Source: Thioglobus_A sp964344985 (GTDB lineage Bacteria > Pseudomonadota > Gammaproteobacteria > PS1 > Pseudothioglobaceae). From it: 64,000 bases of DNA. Made by a program: the position numbers and the translations under genes. The notes under the pieces are model-generated. The model searched no databases. It was not told where the DNA came from and worked only from the letters and a program-made list of their open reading frames with translations. The stretch covers positions 1 through 64,000 of the forward strand of contig CAYFPI010000004.1 in assembly GCA_964344985.1 (NCBI GenBank), written 5' to 3'. Below are positions 34,631-42,748 of this stretch, one piece after another. Within the stretch, counting starts at the first letter, position 1. Every line of letters starts with the position of its first letter.

Positions 34631-35653
34631 ATGAAAAAATTAACACTATTAGCGACTGGCGTGCTCAGTATCGCTTTAACAACATCGGTATATGCAGATG
34701 GGTTTAATAACGTTAAAAAAACCGCCAGTGGCGCTGTGACCGCGGTTGATTTAATTGGTCAATGGGTTGAAAGTGGTGCGCCAGACTCAGACTTTATGTA
34801 TTCAGACATACATGGAGATAAGTTTATGGCCAACTTTGATGAGGATGTGCTGACTCTGTTTACAAAAAGTGGCAAGTGGTTTAAAAACCAACAAGCGTGC
34901 TCTAGTTGTCACTTTAACAATTCAGAAAACTCTTTCCATGAGATGGATTTAACTTCATATGAAGGGTTAATGAGAGGTGGAGATGTGCTGTCTAAACCAC
35001 CAGGTGTTCCATTATTTGGCCAAAAGAAAAATGGTAGCACAGAATATGATTGGAAGCATTCAAAAATGAAAGAAAGACTACGTAACAACAGAATGCCACC
35101 AGGATGGCAATTTGATATATCGGAAGCCAATAGAGATGGACCATGTATTGAAGTGAGCAAAGATGGTGTAAAGCTTATCAAAGAAGGACATAGCTTGAAA
35201 TACGGTTGCGATCATAATGCTGTCGGATTGCTTGAAGCTTGGGTTGATGCAGGCGCATTACAACACAAGGAGTTTGCATATGGCAATGGCATGGCAGACT
35301 TTGATCGTGACGTCCTGCCTTTCTTTACCTCTAATGGAGTGTGGTTTGATAATTCACAATCTTGTGGTTCGTGTCATAATGGCAATACAGAAAACTCATT
35401 CCATGAAATGGATTTAAGATCGTATGCAGGCATCATGAGAGGTGGAGATGTACTGTCTAAACCACCAGGTGTTCCTCTGTTGGGAGAGTCTAAAATTGGC
35501 GCTAAAGATTACAACTGGTCTAAGTCTAAAATGAATGAAAGACTTCGTAACAATCGTATGCCTCCTGGTATTACCTTTGATATTACCGAAGAAAATAGAG
35601 ATGGACCATTGATGAACCCGGCAGCAGAAGAGATAACTTGGTTTAACAAATAA
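34631..35653 (+). CDS. Dihaem cytochrome c with tandem internal duplication
   Basis: A secreted 340-residue protein (signal MKKLTLLATGVLSIALTTSVYA) made of two near-copies of a single-haem unit of about 155 residues. Haem sites are CSSCH (90-94) and CGSCH (245-249). Each is followed by ENSFHEMDL, MRGGDVLSKPPGVPL and RLRNNRMPPG; the Met in MPPG is the likely sixth haem ligand. The pattern resembles the CxxCH...LDLxSYxGLxxGG...MPPG layout of PSCyt1-type domains. It has its own promoter and an AGGAG ribosome site. The propeller gene follows 29 bases later. Confidence 0.87.
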   Translation: MKKLTLLATGVLSIALTTSVYADGFNNVKKTASGAVTAVDLIGQWVESGAPDSDFMYSDIHGDKFMANFDEDVLTLFTKSGKWFKNQQACSSCHFNNSENSFHEMDLTSYEGLMRGGDVLSKPPGVPLFGQKKNGSTEYDWKHSKMKERLRNNRMPPGWQFDISEANRDGPCIEVSKDGVKLIKEGHSLKYGCDHNAVGLLEAWVDAGALQHKEFAYGNGMADFDRDVLPFFTSNGVWFDNSQSCGSCHNGNTENSFHEMDLRSYAGIMRGGDVLSKPPGVPLLGESKIGAKDYNWSKSKMNERLRNNRMPPGITFDITEENRDGPLMNPAAEEITWFNK

Positions 35654-35682
35654 CCTAAAAAATCTTCTATTTTTAAACGAAG

Positions 35683-36807
35683 ATGTTTAGGTTAATTTCT
35701 ATTGCCCTGCTGTTGTTGCTTGTCACAAATAAGGCAACAGCAGGGATTTCATTACACCCTATTTGGCAATTTCAGCAAAGCGGTCAGTCTTTTTACAAGA
35801 CACCAATCATCCATCAAGACAAGGTAATTTTTCTATCCAAGAACAAACAAATTACCGCTGTTGCAGAAGATGACGGCAAGGTTTTGTGGCAAAAACAGCA
35901 TGATGATGAGATATGGGGGCAATCTATACATGCAGGAAAGGAGTTTGTTTATTATGGCTCTAAAAATAAAGAGATATGCGCAATAACACTAGAAACAGGT
36001 AATGCTGCCTGGTGCTCTAAATTAGAAAAAAACATGCAAAGGGCACCTTTGGAGGATCGCCAGCGCGTGTATGTGGTTACTGCAGAGCTGGGTCCAGAAC
36101 TGCCTGGAGACAGAACCAAGGGTGGTGCAATTTATGCCTTGGATAAAAACTCTGGAAAACAGTTGTGGCGTATAGATACCAATAACTATTCTATGCAGAG
36201 CCCCATCATAAAGGACAATGTTTTATATGTAGCTGGCAGTTATTATGACCCTAAAATAGATGTTGAAGAAGGTGGTCCAGTATCTATTACTGCCATTAAT
36301 ACCAACAATGCTCAAATGAAATGGAGATTTACCTCTGAAGATGGGTTTATCAAATCTTTGTATGCACATAAAAACTTCCTTGCGTTTATCGGCTATCAAG
36401 ATTTTGTCAGTGTGTTGGACACTCGCAGTGGTGAGTTACTATGGAAGAAGGATACCGGCAACTGGGTGCCAGCTGTTAGTGGCTTTGAAGATGTAATTTA
36501 TTATGGTTCTGCGAATACCAATGTCCACGCTTGGAATGTAGCCAATGGCGCTGATATCTGGAAACACAACATAGGTGGGGCGTCGTTTAACTATGCACTT
36601 GGCGCGCCCGTTCGTATTGGCAATTATTTGGCATTTCTTAGTCAGCGAGGATGGCTATCTATTCTAGATGCTCATACAGGTAATTTATTACTTCAGGACC
36701 AGCTTGGCATATTGTCTTATATTGGATTAAACGCCAGCGGGGAAACAATTATCATAGGCGACTCAGAAGGCGTTGTACATGCTTATCGTATAGATGGCCT
36801 GTCTTAA
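35683..36807 (+). CDS. Secreted PQQ-like beta-propeller protein
   Basis: A 374-residue protein with a signal peptide (residues 1-20) and repeated propeller blades of the PQQ/BamB type: ITAVAEDDGKVLWQK, ICAITLETGNAAWCSK, IYALDKNSGKQLWRID, VSVLDTRSGELLWKK, VHAWNVANGADIWKH. No quinoprotein dehydrogenase catalytic residues can be recognised and it is shorter than those enzymes, so it may be a docking or scaffold protein. It follows the tandem cytochrome gene and probably shares its transcript. Confidence 0.83.
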   Translation: MFRLISIALLLLLVTNKATAGISLHPIWQFQQSGQSFYKTPIIHQDKVIFLSKNKQITAVAEDDGKVLWQKQHDDEIWGQSIHAGKEFVYYGSKNKEICAITLETGNAAWCSKLEKNMQRAPLEDRQRVYVVTAELGPELPGDRTKGGAIYALDKNSGKQLWRIDTNNYSMQSPIIKDNVLYVAGSYYDPKIDVEEGGPVSITAINTNNAQMKWRFTSEDGFIKSLYAHKNFLAFIGYQDFVSVLDTRSGELLWKKDTGNWVPAVSGFEDVIYYGSANTNVHAWNVANGADIWKHNIGGASFNYALGAPVRIGNYLAFLSQRGWLSILDAHTGNLLLQDQLGILSYIGLNASGETIIIGDSEGVVHAYRIDGLS

Positions 36808-37147
36808 TTATCTTTCATAAAGACTAATTCAAACATCCATATTATTAACGAGCTTTTTATACTGATTAACCATTAAGGAACATTAATAACTCAATATCTT
36901 TGCAATTTCAAAATTTATTTGAGCGTCATGCGTCCATTTGCTATTATTTCTTTTTCGCATAGGGGGGTAGAAATGATAAAGTACCGTCAAGTTGTTGCTA
37001 CATTAGATACTACATTAACACATAACTATGTATATGAATCTTACAACTAAAGGAAATTCAATTCCTGCCATCTCCATCAAACTATATATAGACCCTTATA
37101 CAATCATACCAAGTAGAAAAATGCAAAAAATACACAAGGGGTAATTT
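36808..37147. other. Non-coding right end of the island
   Basis: No credible gene. It contains the second copy of TATTAACGAGCTTTT (36843-36857) and the decayed ssrA 3' end (37061-37086). I looked for a toxin partner to the antitoxin gene that follows and found none. Confidence 0.5.
37061..37086 (+). repeat. Right attachment-like site (decayed ssrA 3' end)
   Basis: Matches the tmRNA 3' end (29856-29881) at 23 of 26 bases; the three differences are transitions. Similarity extends six bases further left through the T-arm (AATTCA against GGTTCG). No other part of a tRNA or tmRNA is present, as expected for an att remnant. Confidence 0.65.
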
Positions 37148-37420
37148 ATGAATTTAGATAAATACGAACTAGAATTGTTAAAAGATATCGAATCTGCCGA
37201 GAACATCGAGCAAGTTGATAATTATGAAGATGAAATTTTTACTGCTAAACTTGCTGCTAAAAACTTCTTAACAAAAACCAAGAATATTAATATCCGTATT
37301 GCTGAATATGACATGCTTATGCTTAAAAGAAAGAGTGCAGAGGTGAATATACCGTATCAAACCATTCTGTCTTCGTTGATACATCAATATGTTGAAGACA
37401 AGGTCAATATCAAGTTATAA
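37148..37420 (+). CDS. CopG/ribbon-helix-helix antitoxin-like protein, orphan
   Basis: A 90-residue protein whose second half (KNINIRIAEYDMLMLKRKSAEVNIPYQTILSSLIHQYV) is the ribbon-helix-helix DNA-binding fold of CopG-type antitoxins: a strand NINIRI followed by two helices, with the characteristic IPYQTILSSLIHQY. These normally repress their own operon and neutralise a small RNase toxin encoded next to them. No toxin gene is found on either side. It lies 62 bases beyond the right island end and has a good ribosome site (AAGGGG). Confidence 0.75.
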   Translation: MNLDKYELELLKDIESAENIEQVDNYEDEIFTAKLAAKNFLTKTKNINIRIAEYDMLMLKRKSAEVNIPYQTILSSLIHQYVEDKVNIKL

Positions 37421-37440
37421 AAGTCGTATAAATAAGAAGA

Positions 37441-37653
37441 TTTGTAATATTTCCGAAATTTTTACTAGCGTTGCACGCACATTACTGCAATCCCTGAAAA
37501 AACCCTTGTTTTTAACCTAATCACCCTCTTTTAAGTAATAAAATCTTGCGCTATAGAGTAATAATCGTTGTTTTTAGTGATTTTCTATTTTGCTTATGAT
37601 TGTAAATATTGATATTTACACTGGTTTTAATTATTTTCTAAATTTTTAAAAAA
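37441..37653 (+). repeat. AT-rich repeat, copy A
   Basis: Starts TTTGTAATATTTCCGAAATTTTT and ends with a 22-base stretch (37630-37651) identical to 39107-39128 in copy B. The middle shares AATAATCGTTGTTTTTAGT, with two differences from copy B. It ends 24 bases from the Fic stop codon. Confidence 0.55.
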
Positions 37654-37676
37654 ATACCGCCCCCTTTTACCTATCG

Positions 37677-38771
37677 TTACTTAAATTCAATAATATGATA
37701 TTTGGTTGATCTGCCGCCACCACTAGATTTTAAAATTCCCTTGTCTGCCAAATCTATCAAATCTCTTGCGGATGTTATCTCTGTTGTACCAACTAAGTTT
37801 TTATATTTTTTTCTAGATATGCCATCAATAAAATCATCAGTCTCTAATAATCTCGCAATCAACTTTCTTTGTCTGTCATTCATGCGCACGTTACGATACT
37901 TATCCCAAAATAAAGTTGTACTCCTTATTTTATTAAGTTTATGCATACTGTTTTGTGCAGCAACTTTTACTTGCTCTAAAAACCATACAATCCACTCAGT
38001 GATATCCAGCTCACCTTTTTGACATTTTTCTAAAATTTCATAGTATTCACTTTTGTTTTTTTCTATCTCTGCTGATAGCGAATAAAATCTGATGTTCGTA
38101 TTTTCAGTGTCAGCAAGACAGCGCTCCGCAATCATTCTAGAAAAACGACCATTACCATCATCAAATGGGTGAATAGTAACGAAATAGAATTTTGCAATGG
38201 CCGCTTTAATATATCCAGAGCTTATGTTATCGGACTCTAGCCAATTTAGAAATGCATTCATTTCACTATCAACACAGTGGCAATCGGCACAAGGCGCTTC
38301 AAAATGAACCTGCTCTTTTCCATGCCTACCTGAAACCACCTGCATTTTAGTATTACGATAATCACCAATAATTAAATTATCAAGAATAGGCTTATCTAGA
38401 AACATCATTGAGTGCCATTTAAATAGATTGTTTTTTGTTAAGGCACTATCTGAACTTCTGATAGATTCAAGTAACACATCAATAAAAGCTGTGGCATTTC
38501 GAGACATTTGCCCCACTTTACCAACACCTAATCGATTGGCGATGCTTGATCGTACAGAGTCACGATCTAAGATTTCGCCTTCAATTCTTGCACTGGACAA
38601 TGCTTCATCTAATAGTGATTTAGACTCTAGCGCAAGTTTTTTATCTTGATCCAATTCATTGGTTAATAGAATTAATGGAGCAACATGGCTAATTACCTCA
38701 GACAGTACTGGCATGACCAGATCAGCATCATAGTCAAAATTTGGCCAATTAGTTTGTTGCCATATCCACAT
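37677..38771 (-). CDS. DUF4172-Fic protein with C-terminal winged helix
   Basis: A 364-residue Fic enzyme. Order: DUF4172 N-terminal region (MWIWQQTNWPNF), the autoinhibitory motif S60-x-x-x-E64-G65 (SARIEG), the Fic core with the complete motif HPFDDGNGR (201-209), and a C-terminal winged-helix segment with RRKLIARLLE-like helices. An intact motif predicts AMP transfer from ATP to a hydroxyl of a target, held in check by the inhibitory helix (class II). It is accessory, flanked on both sides by copies of the same AT-rich repeat, and a 12-base inverted repeat spans its promoter. Confidence 0.88.
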   Translation of the reverse strand: MWIWQQTNWPNFDYDADLVMPVLSEVISHVAPLILLTNELDQDKKLALESKSLLDEALSSARIEGEILDRDSVRSSIANRLGVGKVGQMSRNATAFIDVLLESIRSSDSALTKNNLFKWHSMMFLDKPILDNLIIGDYRNTKMQVVSGRHGKEQVHFEAPCADCHCVDSEMNAFLNWLESDNISSGYIKAAIAKFYFVTIHPFDDGNGRFSRMIAERCLADTENTNIRFYSLSAEIEKNKSEYYEILEKCQKGELDITEWIVWFLEQVKVAAQNSMHKLNKIRSTTLFWDKYRNVRMNDRQRKLIARLLETDDFIDGISRKKYKNLVGTTEITSARDLIDLADKGILKSSGGGRSTKYHIIEFK

Positions 38772-38788
38772 ATTTTTTTACCTTGTCG

Positions 38789-38851
38789 ATGATATGATTA
38801 AAAGTATAATAATATCATATTTTGATACGAATAATAAATTAATCATATCAT
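38789..38851. promoter_or_regulatory. Inverted-repeat operator candidate at the Fic promoter
   Basis: ATGATATGATTA (38789-38800) and TAATCATATCAT (38840-38851) are perfect 12-base inverted repeats 39 bases apart, directly upstream of the Fic start. A related ATATCATAT lies between them, with a plausible minus-strand -10 (TATACT). Such a layout suits looped repression. Confidence 0.5.
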
Positions 38852-38950
38852 AAAACCGATAGGCGCAAAAGATTGTGAATTAGTTGATAAGTTGTTCATA
38901 AATCAAACACCAAGATATAGACTAAGTAAAAAAAATAGAAAATAGGCCAA

Positions 38951-39128
38951 TTTGTAGAATTTCTAAAATTTTTCGCTTAAATTGTAAATAATTATCTACA
39001 CAGTTTAAAAACACTTGATTTAGCTCTATTTATCCGTTTTAAAGCAAATAATTGTTATTTTTAGTCTGATCAATACTCAAAAATACTAATATTTTTACCG
39101 GTTTTGATTATTTTCTAAATTTTTAAAA
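38951..39128 (+). repeat. AT-rich repeat, copy B
   Basis: Same block order as copy A: TTTGTAGAATTTCTAAAATTT, AATAATTGTTATTTTTAGT, then the 22-base identical end at 39107-39128. It ends 30 bases from the Zur-like stop codon, abutting a terminator. Confidence 0.55.
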
Positions 39129-39150
39129 GAGCATGTAATGCCCTTTTATT
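39129..39150. terminator. Terminator after the zinc operon
   Basis: GAGCAT (39129-39134) and ATGCCC (39138-39143) pair with one G-T wobble. T-rich sequence follows on both strands, so it can end the leftward zinc operon. Confidence 0.5.
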
Positions 39151-39158
39151 TTACTGAT

Positions 39159-39575
39159 TTAATATCTGCAATTAGAACACAAGCCTTTAACCTCTATTAC
39201 TTGATTCTCTTTAGGTGAAAATTCTTTAGTATTAGAGAGAGACAGTTGTTTTGAATCTTGGCACGATTCTCTTATTGAGTTGCATTTGGTGCAATGCAGT
39301 AGAACATGAAAGTGGTTTTCATGTGAATCGTTACAAACTAGGTAGGTGTTATTAGATTCAATTTTATGCACAATCCCAACATTAGTCCAAAAATCAAGAA
39401 CTCTATAGATAGTGCTAATATTAAACGAATTTCCTTTTTGATTTAGACGGTCTAATAACTTATAAGCAGAAATTCCACTGTCTGTATTTGATAATTCTTC
39501 AATAATGCTAAACCTTTGTGGAGTTACACTCTTTCCAGCATTTGCGCATTTAGATAATAGGTAGTTTTTATCCAT
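39159..39575 (-). CDS. zur: Fur-family regulator, probably Zur
   Basis: A 138-residue Fur-family protein: winged helix (SVTPQRFSIIEEL...NISTIYRVLDFW) and dimerisation domain with HFHVLLHCTKC and a final GLCSNC, giving two CxxC pairs for structural zinc. The lack of Fur's typical iron-site pattern and its place as the last gene behind a ZrgA-like gene and an ABC transporter point to Zur. It follows DUF3299 after 2 bases, so it is probably autoregulated with the operon. Confidence 0.8.
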   Translation of the reverse strand: MDKNYLLSKCANAGKSVTPQRFSIIEELSNTDSGISAYKLLDRLNQKGNSFNISTIYRVLDFWTNVGIVHKIESNNTYLVCNDSHENHFHVLLHCTKCNSIRESCQDSKQLSLSNTKEFSPKENQVIEVKGLCSNCRY

Positions 39576-39577
39576 TG

Positions 39578-40177
39578 CTAAAATTCATCGCTATTGCTGT
39601 ATGTGAGAACATCAATCTTGGTAATTTCCGTTAATGTGTATCCACTATCAACAGTGTTATAACTTTGAGCACCAAAAATATCATTCGGGTTGCTGTCATT
39701 AGTACTACCAGTTGAAATATCATTACTCTGAACACCAACTGAAATCTTGCCTGAAACAATAACTGGAATATATATATCTCTTAGTTTGGTTGGATTTTGC
39801 TTCATATCTACTAAAACAGTTTGACTTAATGGCGGAGGTGGAACGTGTATGCATTGCCCTGCCTCAGGAACTAATAAAAACTGACTAACATTAGAGCCCT
39901 TAATCTCGACCGGAACCATAAACCCTGCAAGCTCTATCTCTTTTCCATCTATGGATTTATTTATTTTTGCTCCTGCTTCATTAATCTTTTTTTGAAACTC
40001 AGGATCGTTCATAAGCTCATAGTTTAGCTTTTCAGGCATAAAATCATAAGCATCCTGTGCAACCAACATGTCCCAAGCATCAACTAAATTTTGCAAACGC
40101 TCGTCGCTCACTTGTTCAGAGTGCACAAAAGTCGAACTTAATAATAAAAAAAGAATGGTTATTAACTTATTTAGCAT
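39578..40177 (-). CDS. DUF3299 periplasmic protein
   Basis: A 199-residue secreted protein (signal MLNKLITILFLLLSSTFVHS) with the DUF3299 core: IELAGFMVPVEIKGSNVSQFLLVPEAGQCIHVPPPP. The cysteine-histidine-proline segment is invariant in the family and could hold a metal. The family is often encoded beside lipoprotein-type ABC transporters and zinc genes, as here. A polar tail rich in Ser/Asn is present. Between the permease and zur genes. Confidence 0.8.
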   Translation of the reverse strand: MLNKLITILFLLLSSTFVHSEQVSDERLQNLVDAWDMLVAQDAYDFMPEKLNYELMNDPEFQKKINEAGAKINKSIDGKEIELAGFMVPVEIKGSNVSQFLLVPEAGQCIHVPPPPLSQTVLVDMKQNPTKLRDIYIPVIVSGKISVGVQSNDISTGSTNDSNPNDIFGAQSYNTVDSGYTLTEITKIDVLTYSNSDEF

Positions 40178-40184
40178 GTAATCT

Positions 40185-41432
40185 CTAACTCAACCCTTGG
40201 TGCAAATTTTTCTTAAATACAATGGCTGCAGGAATTAAACTACTCAACATTCCAGCCAATAAAATTATACCAAACACCTTTAGCTCTTCTAAGCTTACCC
40301 AGTTAAACTCTGGCGTAATTCCTAACATTACATTAATTTGCTCATTAGCAAAATAAGTAGCCAATGCCACAAAAGCTATAGCACCAATAATAGCCACAAT
40401 TCCAATAAACATGGCCTCATATACAACCAAACCCGCTAAGTACATAGGTGAGGCTCCATTGGCTCGATATATTGTCATTTCACGCTTTCTATTCTCAATA
40501 CTAGAGATAATCAAAGTAATCATGGCTATCAAGCTAATGGCTATGATTATCCAACTTAAAAGCTCAAACCCTTTATCAACCATACCAACAATTGACCATA
40601 ACTCTGCTAAAGCTATACCAGGCATTATTGCCGATATAGCCTCCTGCTGATAATCTCTTATGCTTTTAGTAAAATGAAATAAAGCAAATTTAGACTTAAG
40701 GCCAACGAATGCCGCTGTAACTGTTTTGGGCATTAGCTCTTCTTCTGGGATTGACGATATGTCAATCCTACTAAGATCAAATACTTTTTTACCACTTTGC
40801 CAGCCAATATGAACAAGTTCATAGCCTTTTAAATCTACAAATACCGCCTTGTCAATTGGAGTTCCGGTTTTATCTAACACTCCAGATACTTTAAATGAAA
40901 AGTCATCATGCTTTTTACCTGTAGATTTACCAGATCCATGGCTGATATAGACACTAGAACCAACTTCATATCCTAATTTTTTAGCAACATCAGCACCAAC
41001 TACAGCGCCTGAGATTTCAGCAAATGCGCCTCCGCTTGCAAACACAAGTTGCTTATCCCCTGCGTACTTAACATATTTAAAGTAATTTTTATCAGTAGCA
41101 ATAACTCTAAAACCTTTATGACTATCTCCAAGTGCAATTGGAACTAGCCAATCTATATCTCTGCTTTTTTTAATATCATCAATAGTCTGCATGGTGATAT
41201 TGTTAGTTGGGCGACCAAGATGAAACACAGTGTATAAAACCACCTCTAAAGAACTTGATCTTGGGCCGATTATCACATCAACACCTGATATGCTTTGATT
41301 AAACCCTTGTTCTGTTGCTTTTTGTATGCGCTCTATACTTAAAAGCAACACCATAGACGCCATCAGAGTTATAGTTACTAGAGCAACTGGTAGAGCTCTT
41401 GAATGAATTGATTTAAATAATAGCTTAAACAT
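40185..41432 (-). CDS. FtsX/MacB-like ABC transporter permease
   Basis: A 415-residue permease: one N-terminal span (ALVTITLMASMVLLLSI), a large periplasmic domain (about 40-260) and three C-terminal spans (about 275-300, 330-352, 385-405). This is the FtsX/MacB/LolC topology, used for mechanotransmission or extraction of lipoproteins and small molecules rather than classic import. It overlaps the ATPase gene by 8 bases. Confidence 0.85.
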   Translation of the reverse strand: MFKLLFKSIHSRALPVALVTITLMASMVLLLSIERIQKATEQGFNQSISGVDVIIGPRSSSLEVVLYTVFHLGRPTNNITMQTIDDIKKSRDIDWLVPIALGDSHKGFRVIATDKNYFKYVKYAGDKQLVFASGGAFAEISGAVVGADVAKKLGYEVGSSVYISHGSGKSTGKKHDDFSFKVSGVLDKTGTPIDKAVFVDLKGYELVHIGWQSGKKVFDLSRIDISSIPEEELMPKTVTAAFVGLKSKFALFHFTKSIRDYQQEAISAIMPGIALAELWSIVGMVDKGFELLSWIIIAISLIAMITLIISSIENRKREMTIYRANGASPMYLAGLVVYEAMFIGIVAIIGAIAFVALATYFANEQINVMLGITPEFNWVSLEELKVFGIILLAGMLSSLIPAAIVFKKNLHQGLS

Positions 41433-42087
41433 TGATAGTATTTAAGTCTATAACTTCATCAAAATGTGGTGACAAAGAAAGATCATGACTGACCATGAGT
41501 ATTGCTTGAGATTTAGCATTAAATGTCTGCATAAGCTCATCTAAAAAACTATTGGTTGAATCTTTATCAAGCGCAGAAGTTGGCTCGTCAGCAAGAATTA
41601 GATTAGGACCTCCTAACAACGCTCTAGCAACCGCAACTCTTTGCTGTTGTCCAACACTAAGCTTACTGACCGAAGAGGATAAAATATTTTTGCTTAAACC
41701 TAGAGATTCAATTAACCGAGCTATTTCTTGAGGCATATTAATTACCTTATCTTTTCTATTTTTAGAAAACTTAACTCCTAAAGAAATATTATCTTCTACT
41801 GACAGAAAAGGTATTAAATTTAGCGTTTGAAACACATAGCCAATATGATCAGCCCTAATCTTATCTAGTTGGGATGATGATATTGACGAGTAATTATTAT
41901 CAGCTAGGGTGATTTCACCTTCTTGCAGTTTTAAAGCTCCGGCAATAAGATTAAGTAGTGTTGTCTTGCCAGAGCCAGAAACGCCAATTAACAGTACCTT
42001 TTTACCAGCTTCAAGCTTGATATCAGGAAAGCTAATTGTACTTCCATTTTTGTATTTATATCTAAGATTGCTTGTTGTTAAGATCAC
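41425..42087 (-). CDS. LolD/MacB-like ABC ATPase
   Basis: A 220-residue ATPase with Walker A GVSGSGKTTLL, the Q-loop YVFQTLNLIPFLSVEDN, signature LSVGQQQRVAVARAL and Walker B LILADEPTSALD. It belongs to the LolD/MacB/FtsE group and pairs with the FtsX-type permease that overlaps it. Its start overlaps the ZrgA-like stop by 4 bases. Confidence 0.9.
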   Translation of the reverse strand: MILTTSNLRYKYKNGSTISFPDIKLEAGKKVLLIGVSGSGKTTLLNLIAGALKLQEGEITLADNNYSSISSSQLDKIRADHIGYVFQTLNLIPFLSVEDNISLGVKFSKNRKDKVINMPQEIARLIESLGLSKNILSSSVSKLSVGQQQRVAVARALLGGPNLILADEPTSALDKDSTNSFLDELMQTFNAKSQAILMVSHDLSLSPHFDEVIDLNTINV

Positions 42088-42737
42088 CAGATAATTTTAC
42101 TATCTTTTTTCTCAACTCTCTTAGAGATAGCCTTATTGTTAATAATTGCATCCACAGCAATAATATCTAGTTCAAAATGCTTAAAGGCACTAAACTCAAC
42201 ACTATTAAAATTACCCGGATTGTTACACTTAAATGTATAAGACAGCTCAACATCTTTGTGTGTTGACTCGGTTGAAACACTATGTAGTTCAGACTTGAAG
42301 CTTGCCATATTACACTGTGCAGATTCACTCAACACAAATAACTCTTCGTGGTCTTTAAGTTCTTGCATTTTCTGCGCTAAATTCTCTGGCTCTTTTGCAT
42401 CGTCATCATGACCTTCATGGCCATGCTCTTCGTAATCGTGATCATATTCTTTTTCATGCTCTTCATCATGTTTATCATGGTCATGCTCGTCATGAGAGAA
42501 TATACCTTCTAAAAATGCAACAAATCCACCTTCTTCATGATCATCGTGGTCGTCATGATGTAACTGTGAATTTAACTGTGCCATCGGCATTTGATACATA
42601 ACACTTAATTGGTCTTTTTCAAAAACCATTTTCACATTATTAAGCCCATGCACATGTGCTTCAGCATGTCTTTTTTCTTCAGCTTGCGTGGTGATACTTG
42701 TAGCAATTAGTAATGATGTGGTAATTATTTTTTTCAT
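42084..42737 (-). CDS. zrgA: ZrgA-like (DUF2796) histidine-rich periplasmic zinc-binding protein
   Basis: A 217-residue secreted protein with the DUF2796 opening HAEAHVHGLNNVKMVFE and a central stretch (about 60-115) crowded with His, Asp and Glu (HHDDHDDHEE, HDEHDHDKHDEEHE), able to bind several zinc ions. Vibrio ZrgA is the periplasmic zinc-binding component of a zinc-uptake system. First gene of a five-gene leftward operon with an ABC transporter, DUF3299 and a Zur-like regulator, and a 9-base inverted repeat upstream. Confidence 0.85.
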   Translation of the reverse strand: MKKIITTSLLIATSITTQAEEKRHAEAHVHGLNNVKMVFEKDQLSVMYQMPMAQLNSQLHHDDHDDHEEGGFVAFLEGIFSHDEHDHDKHDEEHEKEYDHDYEEHGHEGHDDDAKEPENLAQKMQELKDHEELFVLSESAQCNMASFKSELHSVSTESTHKDVELSYTFKCNNPGNFNSVEFSAFKHFELDIIAVDAIINNKAISKRVEKKDSKIIW

Positions 42738-42748
42738 AATATGGCTAA

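Noticed and set aside
35683..36807. Quinoprotein alcohol dehydrogenase
   Set aside because: The blades are PQQ-like but the protein is too short and no calcium/PQQ-binding or catalytic Asp pattern can be recognised; called a propeller only.
29882..37060. An integrase or transposase gene in the ssrA island
   Set aside because: All long frames in the block are accounted for by the genes listed; none shows recombinase or transposase motifs.
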